From Collinsella aerofaciens (GTDB lineage Bacteria > Actinomycetota > Coriobacteriia > Coriobacteriales > Coriobacteriaceae): a DNA stretch of 64,000 bases. The DNA lies in assembly GCF_028206795.1 (NCBI RefSeq), contig NZ_JAQLFJ010000002.1, positions 1-64,000 on the forward strand, written 5' to 3'. The position numbers and the translations under genes were made by a program. Positions 33,611-44,100 of the stretch are shown one piece after another. The notes beneath the pieces were generated by a model. The model saw only the letters and a program-made list of their open reading frames with translations, was not told the DNA's origin and searched no databases. Numbering within the stretch: the first letter of the stretch is position 1; each line of letters opens with the position of its first letter.

Positions 33611-36037
33611 ATGAATAAGATCTTCGACAACAAGCAGGAGTTTACCGAGCTCTATCGCGATGCCGTCATGAGCATCAGCGGCAAGAGCGTCGAGGCCGCC
33701 AGCGACCTCGACCGCTTTAACGCCCTGGCCAAGCTCGTGGCCGAGAAGGCCCGCACCGTTGCCACCAAGAGTGACGCCCGTGTGACCGCCGAGGGCAAGA
33801 AGCGCGTGTACTACTTCTCGATCGAGTTTTTGATCGGCCGCCTGCTCGACAACTACCTGCTCAACTTTGGCGTGCGCGACATGGTCGCCGAGGCGCTCGA
33901 CGACATGGGCTTTGACCTGTCCGTCATCGAGAACCAGGAGCCCGATCCGGCCCTGGGCAACGGTGGCCTGGGTCGTCTGGCCGCGTGCTTCTTGGATTCC
34001 ATGGCAGCCGAGGGCATTGCCGGCTACGGCAACGGCATGCGCTACCGCTACGGCCTGTTTAAGCAGGAGATCGTCAACGGCAGCCAGGTCGAGGCCACCG
34101 ACGAGTGGCTCACCCACGGCTATCCTTGGGAAGTCCGTCGTCAGGACAAGGCCGTGACCATTAAGTTTGGCGGCCGCGTCGAGGGCTTTGAGGAGAACGG
34201 CCGCACGTTCTACCGCACGGTAGACACGCAGGACATCCTGGCCGTCCCTTATGACATCCCCGTCGTGGGCTATGCCGGCGAAACCGTCAACAAGCTGCGC
34301 GTCTGGGCCGCCGAGCCAGTCGAGGAGCACTTTGACCTGGAGGCCTTCAACCGCGGCGACTACGCCCTGGCCGACGCCGAGCGCGCCGAGGCCGAGGCCA
34401 TCAGCGCCATCCTCTACCCCAACGACGCCGGCGAGCACGGCCGTCTGCTGCGTCTGAAGCAGGAGTACCTGTTTGTCTCGGCCGGCATCTACAGCCTGCT
34501 CGATACCTTTGAGAAGGAGCACGGCGAGAACTGGGAGCTGCTGCCGCAGTTTGTGGCCATCCACACCAACGATACGCACCCCGCCATGTGCGGCCCCGAG
34601 CTCATGCGCATCCTCATCGACGAGAAGAAGCTCGAGTGGGATGACGCCTGGAACATCGTGACGCAGGTCGTGAGCTACACCAACCACACCATCCTGCCCG
34701 AGGCTCTGGAGAAGTGGCCCATCGGCACGTTCTCCAAGCTCCTCCCCCGCGTGTACCAGATCATCGACGAGATCAGCCGTCGTTGGCACGAGTCGTTCGA
34801 CACCACGCAGGAAGGCTGGCAGGAGCGCCTGCGCCAGACCGCCATCCTGTGGGACGGCGAGATTCGCATGGCCAACCTGTCCGTGATCTGCAGCCACAGC
34901 GTCAACGGCGTGGCCAAGATCCATTCCGACATCATCAAGAACATCGTGCTCAAGGACTTCTATGCCCTGACGCCCGAGAAGTTCAACAACAAGACCAACG
35001 GCATCTCGCACCGTCGCTTCTTTGCCGAGGCTAACCCCACCTACGCCAAGCTCGTCACCGAGGCCATTGGCGACGGCTGGCTCAAGGACGCCTTTGAGCT
35101 GGAGAAGCTTAAAAGTTTCCAGGACGACACCGAGTTCCTGAAGGCCGTGGGTGCCTCCAAGCGCGCCAACAAGGAGCGTCTGGCCGCCTACGTTAAGGCC
35201 GAGACCGGTCTGGTCATTGACCCCAACACCGTCTTCGATGTTCAGGTTAAGCGCTTCCACGCCTACAAGCGCCAGCTTATGAACATCATGAAGGTGATGG
35301 ATATCTACAACCGTCGCATCGCCGATCCCAACTTCCACGTGACGCCGACGACCTTCATCTTTAGCGGCAAGGCTGCCTCGAGCTACACCTTCGCCAAGGA
35401 GACCATCCGCCTCATTAACTCCGTGGCCGACGTCATCAACAACGACGCCCGCGTCAACGAGGTCATGAAGGTCTGCTTTATCCCCAACTTCCGCGTGAGC
35501 AACGCCCAGCTCATCTACCCCGCCGCCGAGATCTCGGAGCAGATCTCCACGGCCGGCAAGGAGGCCTCGGGCACGTCCAACATGAAGCTCATGATGAACG
35601 GCGCCATTACGCTGGGCACCCTCGACGGCGCCAACATCGAGATCGCCGACCTGGCCGGCCGCGAGAACGAGGCCATCTTTGGCCTGACCGCCCCCGAGGT
35701 CGAGCAGCTCTGGGCGTCGAACAGCTACTTTGCGTGGGATACGCTCAACGGCGACCGCGAGCGTCTGGGCCGCGTGATGGACGAGCTCAAGGACAACACC
35801 TTTGCGGGTCTTTCGGGCAACTTCGAGAGCATCTACAACGAGCTCATGAACAAAAACGACCCCGACCTGGTCATGGCCGACTTCCGCAGCTACGTGGATG
35901 CATGGGAGGCGCTCACGAACAGCTACGGCGACCAGGAGACCTGGAACCGCAAGGCCCTGCTCAACACCGCCTCCTCCGGCTGGTTCTCGAGCGACCGTAC
36001 CATTCGCGAGTATCGCGACGAGATCTGGCACGCGTAA
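33611..36037 (+). CDS. glgP: Glycogen phosphorylase
   Basis: The 808-residue protein covers the full GT35 family length. Residues include VYYFSIEFLIGRLLDNYLLNFG near the N-terminus, ALGNGGLGRLAACFLDSMA, HTNDTHPAMCGPELMRIL, and the pyridoxal-phosphate Lys in EASGTSNMKLMMNGAITLGTLDGANIEI. It releases glucose 1-phosphate from glycogen chain ends. A good site (AAAGGAA) precedes the ATG, and the gene lies 94 bases after glgB. It has no basic tail, unlike GlgB and GlgA. Confidence 0.97.
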   Translation: MNKIFDNKQEFTELYRDAVMSISGKSVEAASDLDRFNALAKLVAEKARTVATKSDARVTAEGKKRVYYFSIEFLIGRLLDNYLLNFGVRDMVAEALDDMGFDLSVIENQEPDPALGNGGLGRLAACFLDSMAAEGIAGYGNGMRYRYGLFKQEIVNGSQVEATDEWLTHGYPWEVRRQDKAVTIKFGGRVEGFEENGRTFYRTVDTQDILAVPYDIPVVGYAGETVNKLRVWAAEPVEEHFDLEAFNRGDYALADAERAEAEAISAILYPNDAGEHGRLLRLKQEYLFVSAGIYSLLDTFEKEHGENWELLPQFVAIHTNDTHPAMCGPELMRILIDEKKLEWDDAWNIVTQVVSYTNHTILPEALEKWPIGTFSKLLPRVYQIIDEISRRWHESFDTTQEGWQERLRQTAILWDGEIRMANLSVICSHSVNGVAKIHSDIIKNIVLKDFYALTPEKFNNKTNGISHRRFFAEANPTYAKLVTEAIGDGWLKDAFELEKLKSFQDDTEFLKAVGASKRANKERLAAYVKAETGLVIDPNTVFDVQVKRFHAYKRQLMNIMKVMDIYNRRIADPNFHVTPTTFIFSGKAASSYTFAKETIRLINSVADVINNDARVNEVMKVCFIPNFRVSNAQLIYPAAEISEQISTAGKEASGTSNMKLMMNGAITLGTLDGANIEIADLAGRENEAIFGLTAPEVEQLWASNSYFAWDTLNGDRERLGRVMDELKDNTFAGLSGNFESIYNELMNKNDPDLVMADFRSYVDAWEALTNSYGDQETWNRKALLNTASSGWFSSDRTIREYRDEIWHA

Positions 36038-36143
36038 AGGCGCGCGAGCTCCCTTTGCCGCACGGCATTACTCGACGGGCGTGACGCTGCGCCGCGCCCG
36101 TCGCTAATGGGTTTAGGAACATCGATGACAGAAGGAGAAATCG

Positions 36144-37292
36144 ATGAGTAAGAAAGAATGCATCGCGATGCTCCTCGCAGGAGGACAGGGCAGCCGATTG
36201 GGGGCACTCACCCAAAAGATCGCCAAGCCGGCGGTTAGCTTTGGTGGCAAGTTCCGCATTATCGACTTTTCGCTCTCCAACTGCTCCAACTCGGGCATCG
36301 ACACGGTGGGCGTTCTGACGCAGTACCGTCCCTACCTGCTGCATGCCTACGTGGGCTCTGGCGAGGCGTGGGATCTGGACAGCCGCGACGGCGGCGTGTC
36401 GATCCTGCCGCCGTACGAGACGCAGACCGGCGGCGCCTGGTATGCGGGCACGGCCGACGCCATTACGCAGAACCTCGACTACATCAAGGCCAACGACCCC
36501 AAGTACGTCCTGATTCTTTCGGGCGACCACCTGTATCGCATGGACTACCGCAAGATGCTCAAGACGCACATTGAGAACAACGCCGACCTCACGGTGAGCG
36601 TTATGCCCGTGCCGTGGGAGGAGGCCAGCCGCTTTGGCATCCTGACCACCGACCCCGAGGACGGCCGCATCACCAAGTTTACCGAGAAGCCCGAGAAGCC
36701 CGATTCGAACCTCGCATCCATGGGCATCTACATCTTCTCGGCCGACGTGCTGATCAAGGCGCTCGAGGAGGACGCTCTGGACCAGCGCTCGAGCCACGAC
36801 TTTGGCAAGGACATCATCCCCAAGCTGCTCGGTGAGAACAAGCGCCTGTACAGCTACGAGTTCCACGGCTTTTGGAAGGACGTCGGCACTATCGCCAGCT
36901 TCCACGAGACCTCGATGGACCTGCTGGGCAACAACCCCGAGTTCGATCTGTTCGACAAGAACTTCCCCATCATGTCCAACATCACCACGCGTCCGCCGCA
37001 CTACATTGGCCCGGACGGCCGCCTGGACGACTGCCTGGTCTCCAACGGCTGCAAGATCTACGGCACCGCTCGCCACTCGATCCTTTCGACCGATGTCATC
37101 ATCGAGGAGCGCGCCGTGGTCGAAGACTCTGTGCTGCTGCCGGGTGCGCACGTTAAGAGCGGCGCGCACATCTGCCGCGCTATTTTGGGCGAGAACTCCA
37201 CGGTCGAAGAGGGCGTGAAGCTCGGCTCTGTCGATACCACCAAGGATACGGCCGTCGTTGGAAATGACGTCGTTATCGGGAAGGGGGAATGA
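36144..37292 (+). CDS. glgC: Glucose-1-phosphate adenylyltransferase
   Basis: The 382-residue enzyme has the nucleotidyltransferase motif [16 protein letters not shown], the substrate loop [26 protein letters not shown], the catalytic-metal region [14 protein letters not shown], and a C-terminal left-handed beta-helix ([25 protein letters not shown]). It makes ADP-glucose, the donor for glycogen synthase. AGAAGGAG precedes the ATG. It lies four bases ahead of glgD, the two presumably forming a heteromeric enzyme as in Bacillus. Confidence 0.96.
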   Translation: MSKKECIAMLLAGGQGSRLGALTQKIAKPAVSFGGKFRIIDFSLSNCSNSGIDTVGVLTQYRPYLLHAYVGSGEAWDLDSRDGGVSILPPYETQTGGAWYAGTADAITQNLDYIKANDPKYVLILSGDHLYRMDYRKMLKTHIENNADLTVSVMPVPWEEASRFGILTTDPEDGRITKFTEKPEKPDSNLASMGIYIFSADVLIKALEEDALDQRSSHDFGKDIIPKLLGENKRLYSYEFHGFWKDVGTIASFHETSMDLLGNNPEFDLFDKNFPIMSNITTRPPHYIGPDGRLDDCLVSNGCKIYGTARHSILSTDVIIEERAVVEDSVLLPGAHVKSGAHICRAILGENSTVEEGVKLGSVDTTKDTAVVGNDVVIGKGE

Positions 37293-37296
37293 TCCG

Positions 37297-38424
37297 ATGA
37301 TCAATCGCAAGGCCATCGGTTACATCACCGCTAACTACTCTTCGACCTACGGCAGCGTCCTGCTCAAGGACCGCCCCATCGCGTCCGTTCCGTTTTTGGG
37401 CCGCTACCGCCTGATCGACTTCCCGCTGTCCAACATGATGAATGCCGGGATTAAGACCGTCGGTGTCGTCATGCCGGGCAACTACCGCTCGCTGATCGAC
37501 CACGTGGGCTCTGGCAAGGACTGGGGCCTGGACCGCAAGAAGGGCGGCCTGTTCATGGTGCCCGGCAACGCATATGGCACCACCAAGGGCGGCATGCGCT
37601 TCCTGCTGCGCGACATCATCTCCAACAAGACGCTGTTCCAGCGCTCGGAGAAGCCCTATGTCGTGATGATGGGCACCAACATCATCTTTAACATGGACCT
37701 CAACACCATCATCGAGGCGCACGAGAAATCCGGTGCCCAGATGACCGTGGTGTACTGCAAGGCCACGCGCAACGTCGATGACGAGACCAAGCTCGATATT
37801 AACGAGAACGGTCGTCTGACGGGCGTGAGCGCCGGCGTCGTGTACGGCGACAACGCGTCTATGGACTGCTGCATCGTCAACCGCGAGACGCTGCTCGAGA
37901 TCATCGACCACTACCAGGCCGCCGACTATCTGGACCTGCTCGAGGCGCTCCAGGGCGACTTTGGCAACATCGACGTGTGCAGCTACGAGTACAAGGGCGA
38001 GGTCGTGGGCGTGTTTAGCGAGAAGTCGCTGTATCGCCGCAGCATGGACCTGCTCGACCAGACCGTCGCCGACCAGCTCTTTGACCCCGAGCGCCCGATC
38101 CTGACCAAGGCTCACGACGTGCCGCCTTCGCGCTATGCGACCGGCAGCCACGCGTGCAACTCGATCATCTCGGCCGGCTGCATCATCAAGGGCACCGTGC
38201 GCAATTCGATCCTGTCGCGTGGCGTCGTGGTCGAGGAAGGCGCTTCGGTGACCAACTCGATCATCAACCAGAGCTGCATCATCAAGAGCGGCGCCCGCGT
38301 CGAGAATGCCATTCTGGACAAGAACAACGTGGTCCCCACCAACACCGAGCTTCGCGGCACGCCCGAGAACATCCTGGTGCTGGGCAAGGCTCCGTTAACT
38401 TCTGACACCACCATCGTACGTTAA
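37297..38424 (+). CDS. glgD: GlgD subunit of glucose-1-phosphate adenylyltransferase
   Basis: From ATG 37297 (AAGGGGGAA upstream, within the glgC stop region) the product has 375 residues. It resembles GlgC overall (RPIASVPFLGRYRLIDFPLSNMMNAGIKTVGVV, HVGSGKDWGLDRKKGG, and the C-terminal beta-helix), but the catalytic Gly-rich loop is absent: the N-terminus is MINRKAIGYITANYSSTYGS. GlgD proteins are regulatory partners that raise GlgC activity. The missing loop is normal for the family. Confidence 0.93.
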   Translation: MINRKAIGYITANYSSTYGSVLLKDRPIASVPFLGRYRLIDFPLSNMMNAGIKTVGVVMPGNYRSLIDHVGSGKDWGLDRKKGGLFMVPGNAYGTTKGGMRFLLRDIISNKTLFQRSEKPYVVMMGTNIIFNMDLNTIIEAHEKSGAQMTVVYCKATRNVDDETKLDINENGRLTGVSAGVVYGDNASMDCCIVNRETLLEIIDHYQAADYLDLLEALQGDFGNIDVCSYEYKGEVVGVFSEKSLYRRSMDLLDQTVADQLFDPERPILTKAHDVPPSRYATGSHACNSIISAGCIIKGTVRNSILSRGVVVEEGASVTNSIINQSCIIKSGARVENAILDKNNVVPTNTELRGTPENILVLGKAPLTSDTTIVR

Positions 38425-38455
38425 CGTTGGCACCGCAACATCGCTCGTAACATGT

Positions 38456-38491
38456 AGAATAGCCGCCCGGTTAGCGCCAGGCGGCTATTCT
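38456..38491. terminator. Hairpin between glgD and glgA
   Basis: Perfect 12-bp arms AGAATAGCCGCC / GGCGGCTATTCT with a 12-nt loop. No U run follows, so it may be an attenuating or RNA-stabilising structure rather than a full terminator. Confidence 0.55.
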
Positions 38492-38514
38492 CGAATTGCA
38501 ACATGGGAGACAAT

Positions 38515-40881
38515 ATGGCTGATTCCAGCAAAAAGATGCAGATCGTGTTTGCCTCGGCCGAGTGCGCACCGTTTGTAAAGACCGGTGGCCTGGGTGACGT
38601 GGCAGGTTCGCTGCCTGCGGCGCTTGTGCGCGCCGGCGCCGAAGTCATCGTGATGGTGCCCAAGTACGCCACCATCAAGAACGAGTACAAGGCGCAGATG
38701 GAGCACTTCTCCGATTTTTACGTGAGCCTGGGCTGGCGCAACGAGTACTGCGGGCTCGAGAAGCTCGAGCACGACGGCGTCACCTATATGTTCATCGACA
38801 ACGAGCGCTACTTTGCGCGCGACTATCCGTACGGCTTCTTTGATGACGGCGAGCGCTTTGCGTTTTTCTCCAAGGCCATCACCGAGAGCCTGCAGCACCT
38901 GCCGGCCGGCTTTGAGTGCGACATCCTGCACTGCAATGACTGGCAGACGGCACTTGCGCCCGTGTTTTTGCGCGAGTTTTACCAGGGCCTGCCGCTGTAT
39001 GACCGCGTCAAGACCGTGTTCTCGATCCACAACGTGGCGTTCCAGGGCCAGTTTAGCGACACCGTGATGGAGGACATCCTGGGCGTGGCGCATATTCCGG
39101 CGGCCGCCTCGCAGCTGCGTTGCGACGCCTGCAGCATCAACTACATGCTGGGCGCGCTGCGCTATGCCGATGCCATCACCACGGTGAGCCCCACCTATGC
39201 CAACGAGATCCAGACGCCCGAATTTGGCGAGGGCCTGGACGGCGTGCTGCGCGAGCGCTCCTATGCGCTGCAGGGCATCTTGAATGGTATCGACGTCACG
39301 GGCTTTGACCCGGCGACCGACAAGCGCATTGCCGCCAACTATACGGTTGAAGACCGTTCCGGCAAGGCCGTGTGCAAGGCCAAGCTGCAGGAAGAGCTGG
39401 GGCTCGAGGTTCGCGACGACCGTCCGCTCATGGTGATGGTCACGCGCCTGACGCGCCAGAAGGGCATGGATCTGGTCATGTACGCGCTCGACCGCATTCT
39501 GGCCGGCGGCGTGCAGGTGGCGGTGCTGGGCACCGGCGACCGCGACTACGAGGACGGTCTGCGCTACTTCCAGGACAAGTACCCCGGTACCATGGCCGCA
39601 CGCATCGAGTTCGATCCGGCGCTGTCGCAGCGCATGTATGCCGCCGCCGACATGTTCCTGATGCCTTCGAAGTTTGAGCCCTGCGGCCTGTCGCAGATCA
39701 TCGCCATGCGCTACGGCACCCTGCCCATCGTGCGCGAGACCGGTGGCCTGAAGGACACCGTGCAGCCGTACAACGAGTTTACCGGCGAGGGCACGGGCTT
39801 CTCGTTTAGCAACTTTAACGGCGACGAGATGGGCGACGCCGTATTCCGCGCGGCGCGCCTGTTCTGGGACAACCGCGATGCCTGGAACCAGCTGGTCACG
39901 CAGGCCATGAGCCAGGACTTTAGCTGGACGCGCTCGGCCGACAAATATCTGGACCTGTACTTCTTTATGCACCCGGAGATTGAGAGGCCGGCGGCTGTTG
40001 TCGACGAGCCTGTGGTTGTGGCTGAGCCGGTGGCCGCTGAGGAGCCCAAGGCCGAAGAGAAGCCGGTTGAGGCTAAATCTGAGGTGAAGGTTAAGGCGTC
40101 TCCCGAGGCTGAGGATAAGCCTGCTGCGAAGCCTGCGGCAAAGAAGACCGCGACTCGTAAGACGACGGCTAAGAAGACCACGACCACGAAGGCCGCTGCG
40201 AGCAAGGCTGCGACTGCGAGCAAGGCCACCGCTGCCAAGGCAACTACTGCCAAAGCAACGACCACGCGCAAGCGCACGACCGCCGCTGCCAAGAAGGCCG
40301 CCGAGGCCGAGGTCGTTCCCGAGGTAAAGGCCGAGACCGCCACCGCCGAGGCTAAGCCCGCGGCAAAGGCTCCGGCCAAGACTGCAGCCAAGAAGACGAC
40401 CGCGACCAAGAGCACGACCAAGAGCACTGCCGCCAAGAAGGCGACGGCTACGAAGGCGACGGCTACGAAGGCGACGGCTACCAAGGCCGCTGCAACGAAG
40501 GCTGCTCCCAAGGCGGCCGCAAAGGCTGCCGCCAAGGTCGAGGAGACGCCTGCCGAGTCCAAGGCGGAGGCAACCGTCGAGGTCAAACCCACCGCCAAGA
40601 CCACCACGCGAAAGCGCACGACGGAAACCAAGAAGACAACGGCAAAGGCCGCAACTCCCAAGGCAGAGACTAAGCCCGCTGCTGCCAAAGTGGAGCACAA
40701 GGCCGAGGTAAAGGCCGAGCCGACTCCGAAGGCCGCTGAGGTCAAGACCGCTCCGAAGGCTACGGCAAAGACCGAGCCCGCCAAGGAGGCCTCGGTCTCC
40801 CCCGCCGCTCCGGCCGAAGAAAAGGCTCCGACCAAAAAGACCTCCGTCCGCAAGGCAACGGCCGCCCGCAAGCGCCGCTAA
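38515..40881 (+). CDS. glgA: Glycogen synthase with a very long basic tail
   Basis: The GT5 catalytic part spans about residues 8-490: VFASAECAPFVKTGGLGDVAGSLPAAL (ADP-glucose binding KTGGL), ILHCNDWQTALAPVFLREF, MVTRLTRQKGMDLVMYAL, and MPSKFEPCGLSQIIAMRYGTLPIVRETGGLKDTV. The remaining roughly 300 residues are Lys/Ala/Thr-rich repeats (TKATATKATATKAAATKAAPKAAAKAAAK in character), interrupted by acidic Glu/Ala segments, and end KATAARKRR. This tail resembles histone H1 and AlgP-type proteins and is absent from ordinary GlgA. ATG 38515 has GGGAG upstream; 38503 is an alternative. It is the last biosynthetic gene of the cluster. Confidence 0.95.
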   Translation: MADSSKKMQIVFASAECAPFVKTGGLGDVAGSLPAALVRAGAEVIVMVPKYATIKNEYKAQMEHFSDFYVSLGWRNEYCGLEKLEHDGVTYMFIDNERYFARDYPYGFFDDGERFAFFSKAITESLQHLPAGFECDILHCNDWQTALAPVFLREFYQGLPLYDRVKTVFSIHNVAFQGQFSDTVMEDILGVAHIPAAASQLRCDACSINYMLGALRYADAITTVSPTYANEIQTPEFGEGLDGVLRERSYALQGILNGIDVTGFDPATDKRIAANYTVEDRSGKAVCKAKLQEELGLEVRDDRPLMVMVTRLTRQKGMDLVMYALDRILAGGVQVAVLGTGDRDYEDGLRYFQDKYPGTMAARIEFDPALSQRMYAAADMFLMPSKFEPCGLSQIIAMRYGTLPIVRETGGLKDTVQPYNEFTGEGTGFSFSNFNGDEMGDAVFRAARLFWDNRDAWNQLVTQAMSQDFSWTRSADKYLDLYFFMHPEIERPAAVVDEPVVVAEPVAAEEPKAEEKPVEAKSEVKVKASPEAEDKPAAKPAAKKTATRKTTAKKTTTTKAAASKAATASKATAAKATTAKATTTRKRTTAAAKKAAEAEVVPEVKAETATAEAKPAAKAPAKTAAKKTTATKSTTKSTAAKKATATKATATKATATKAAATKAAPKAAAKAAAKVEETPAESKAEATVEVKPTAKTTTRKRTTETKKTTAKAATPKAETKPAAAKVEHKAEVKAEPTPKAAEVKTAPKATAKTEPAKEASVSPAAPAEEKAPTKKTSVRKATAARKRR

Positions 40882-40915
40882 ACCTGACGATTAAAACTTA
40901 ATCCTCAACGCAAAA

Positions 40916-40940
40916 GAGGGCGCCCCAACCAGGCGCCCTC
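40916..40940 (+). terminator. Hairpin after glgA
   Basis: GAGGGCGCC and GGCGCCCTC form a strong 9-bp stem 35 bases after the glgA stop. A U tract is missing directly after it, but the AT-rich palindrome at 40945 follows. Confidence 0.6.
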
Positions 40941-40944
40941 TGCT

Positions 40945-41043
40945 CAGTAGATTTTTGGGACATGCCTTAAAATCTACCTTTTAGCTCAGTCGGCATGCGA
41001 TTCACGAAAGGTAGATTTTAAGGCATGTCCCAAAAATCTACTG
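40945..41043. repeat. Long intergenic palindrome, 37-bp perfect arms
   Basis: The left arm 40945-40981 (beginning CAGTAGATTTTTGGGACATG) is perfectly complementary to the right arm 41007-41043, with a 25-nt loop. The arms contain GGGACATGCC. It lies between glgA and the GH13-GH77 gene, both on the plus strand. Confidence 0.95.
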
Positions 41044-41046
41044 CGG

Positions 41047-41057
41047 TTGGTAAAACG
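41047..41057 (+). promoter_or_regulatory. Putative operator before the GH13-GH77 gene
   Basis: TTGGTAAAACG is identical to the word found (minus strand) at 30973-30983 in front of glgB. It lies 131 bases upstream of the fusion-gene start, a suitable place for a transcription factor controlling maltodextrin or glycogen use. Confidence 0.45.
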
Positions 41058-41188
41058 ATTTTCTAGGACAACCGTTCGCCGATAATGAGCGGCTGTAGTT
41101 TATACAACTAAAGTGCAACGATATACTTAAGTACTGTGCGTTAAGCCCATGGCCCGCTGGCCATGACTGTATAGAACTGGACCGTACT

Positions 41189-44100
41189 ATGAGATTGATT
41201 CACAACAGCCGCCTGCCGCAGTTTCGCACTCCGTTTGGCGCTGTGACCACTGGAACTACCGTTGCACTCTCGGTGATATTGGAGGATGCCGATCCCAACC
41301 TGGCAACACTTACGCTGCGCACCTGGGTCGATGAGATCGGTGAGTCTCTGTATCCCATGACGCACGAGGGCGACGGCATATTTACCGTAGAGCTTGAGTG
41401 CACCGAGCCCTGTCTTATCTGGTACAGCTTTATCTGCAATATCGAGGGCCAGCCCGAGGTTCGCCTGGGCGCGCCGCAAGGTCGCACCGGCGGCGAGGGC
41501 GTAACCTACGGCTACGCCGAGGTACCGTCCTTCCAGATTACCGTCTATAAGCACCGCGAGAACCGTCCTACCTGGTACGAGCGCGGCATGGTGTACCAGA
41601 TCTTCCCCGACCGCTATGCCCGCGACGAAAACTGGCGCGAGCGCACGCTGGCCGAGGTTGAAAAACCGCGCAACGGAATCCAGCGCCGCATGATCGAGGA
41701 CTGGAACGAGCCGCCCGTGTACGAGCGCGCCGAGGACGGCTCAATCAAGACCTGGGACTTCTACGGCGGCTCGCTCAAGGGTATCCAAAATGACCTGCCC
41801 CGCATAGCGGAGCTGGGCTTCACGGCCATCTACCTCAACCCCATCTTTGAGGCCGCGAGCAACCACCGCTACGACACGGCCGACTACACCAAGATCGACC
41901 CGATCCTGGGCACCGAGCAGGACTTTACCGAGCTGTGCCAGGCAGCCGAGAAGCTGGGCATCTCCATCATCCTGGACGGCGTCTTCAACCACACGGGTGA
42001 CGACTCCATCTATTTCAACCGCTATGGCAACTACCCCGGCGTGGGCGCGTGGCAGAGCGAGGATTCGCCGTGGCGCGATGCGTTTTATTTCCACGAGGAC
42101 GGCTCGTACGACTGCTGGTGGGGCGTGGGCAATATGCCCGCCATCAATGAGAGCTCCGAGCTGGTACGCGAGCGGCTCCTGGGCAAGGACGGCGTGATCC
42201 GTAAATGGCTACGCGCCGGCGCTCATGGCTGGCGCCTGGACGTCGCTGACGAGCTTTCGGACGATTTCCTGGCCGAGATCAAGAAGGCCGTACTTGCCGA
42301 AAAGCCTGACGCACTGTTGCTCGGCGAAGTCTGGGAAGACGCCTCAAACAAAATTAGCTACGGCCATCTGCGCCGCTACCTGCAGGGATCCGAGCTGGAC
42401 TCTGCTATGGATTACCCCTTCCGCGACATGGTCATCGGCTTTTTGATGGGCTACAAGAACGCCTACCAGGCAGCCGAGGATATCGAGACCCTGCGCGAGA
42501 ACTACCCGAGCGAGGCATTGTCCTGCGCGCTCAATCTGCTTTCGAGCCACGACCGCCCGCGTATCATCTCGGTGCTCGGCGGCGGCCCCGACGAGTCGCA
42601 GCTGCCCGAGTGCGAGCGCAGCAAATGGCGCCTGGACGAGAACTCGATGGGCCTGGCCAAGAGCCGTTTTTGGCTCGCCACGCTCATGCAGATGACCTTC
42701 CCCGGCGTGCCTTCGATCTACTACGGCGACGAGTACGGCCTGGAGGGCCTTACCGATCCGGGCAACCGCCGCACCCTGCCCTTGAAGGAAGACCTGCACG
42801 ACTTCGACACGCTGGCTATTGTCAAGAACGCCTCCGCCGTACGCCGCGCACTGCCGTTTATGATCGACGGCGAGATCAAGGCCTTCGCGCTCAACGATGA
42901 GGTGCTGGCCTACAACCGCACGGGCAAGGATGGCGAGTCCGCGACGGTTATCATCAACCGCAGCCTGCGCAATTCGCACCGCGTGACGATTCCGGCGCTC
43001 GACGAATGCGCGAGTGACGTGATCAGCGGTCACGAGTGCGAGATCCACAACGGTACGGTCACGCTCGATCTGTATCCGCTGGGCTCGTCGATCATCTATC
43101 ACCATGCCGAGCAGCGCCTGCAGGAGCCGCTCGATCACGGCGCGGGCGTCGTGTGCCACATCACCTCGGTGCCCACCGACGACGGCAAGCCCGGCACGAT
43201 CGGCGCACCCACCCGTCGCTTTATCGACCATCTGGCCGCTATGGGCATGCGCTACTGGCAGGTCCTGCCCGTCAACCCAACGGACTTCTTCCGCTCCCCA
43301 TACGCTGGGCCTTCGGCTTTTGCGGGCAATGTTGACCTGCTGCCCGAGAGCCAAGTGGAACTGGCGGCCGACTTTGAGACTTGGAAGGCCCGTGGCGGCG
43401 AGGATGCAGACCCGCTCTACACGGCGTTTAAACATCGCAACGCCGATTGGCTCGAGAAGTACTGCGTCTACATGGCCGTCAAGAAGTACTTTGAAGGTGA
43501 ATCGCGTCACGATTGGCCGGCCGATGTCGCGCGCTACAACGAGCATCTGATTGACGACAAGCGTTTCCACGACGAGGCAGAGCTGCAGGCGTACATGCAG
43601 TACCGCTTTGACCTTGCCTGGTGCGAGCTCATGAACTATGCGCACAAGAAGGGCATCGAGGTCATCGGCGACATTCCCATGTACGTTTCGGACGATTCGG
43701 CCGACGCGTGGAGCGAGCCCGAAAACTTCTGGCTTTCCGATACCGGCAAGGCAATCGAGATCTCCGGTGCGCCGCCCGATAACTTTGCGCCCGAGGGCCA
43801 GGTGTGGGGCAACCCGACGTTCCGCTGGGACCACATGAAGCAGAACGGCTACCGCTGGTGGATGGACCGCCTGCGTCGCGCGTTCTCGCTCTACGACCGT
43901 GTGCGCCTGGACCACTTCCTGGGCTTCCACAGCTACTTTAGCATTCCCGCAGGCAAGGCCTGCGCCGACGGCCGCTGGCTGGCGGGTCCGGGCAAGGACC
44001 TGTTCCAAACCGCCTTTGACGAGCTGGGTCCGCTCAACTTTATCGCCGAGGACCTAGGCTACCTGACGCCCGGTGTTCGCGCCATGGCTTCGACCTGCGG

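Noticed and set aside
33491..36031. Open frame of 846 codons on the minus strand across glgP
   Set aside because: It is antisense to a complete glycogen phosphorylase with all family motifs; the frame is open because of G+C-rich third positions. The translation is low-complexity and has no motif.
38485..40698. Open frame of 737 codons on the minus strand across glgA, rich in Leu/Arg/Gly repeats
   Set aside because: It mirrors the Lys/Ala repeats of the GlgA tail read backwards; no start signal and no family pattern.
42344..44008. Minus-strand frame of 554 codons over the GH13-GH77 gene
   Set aside because: Antisense shadow of an intact enzyme; composition-driven.
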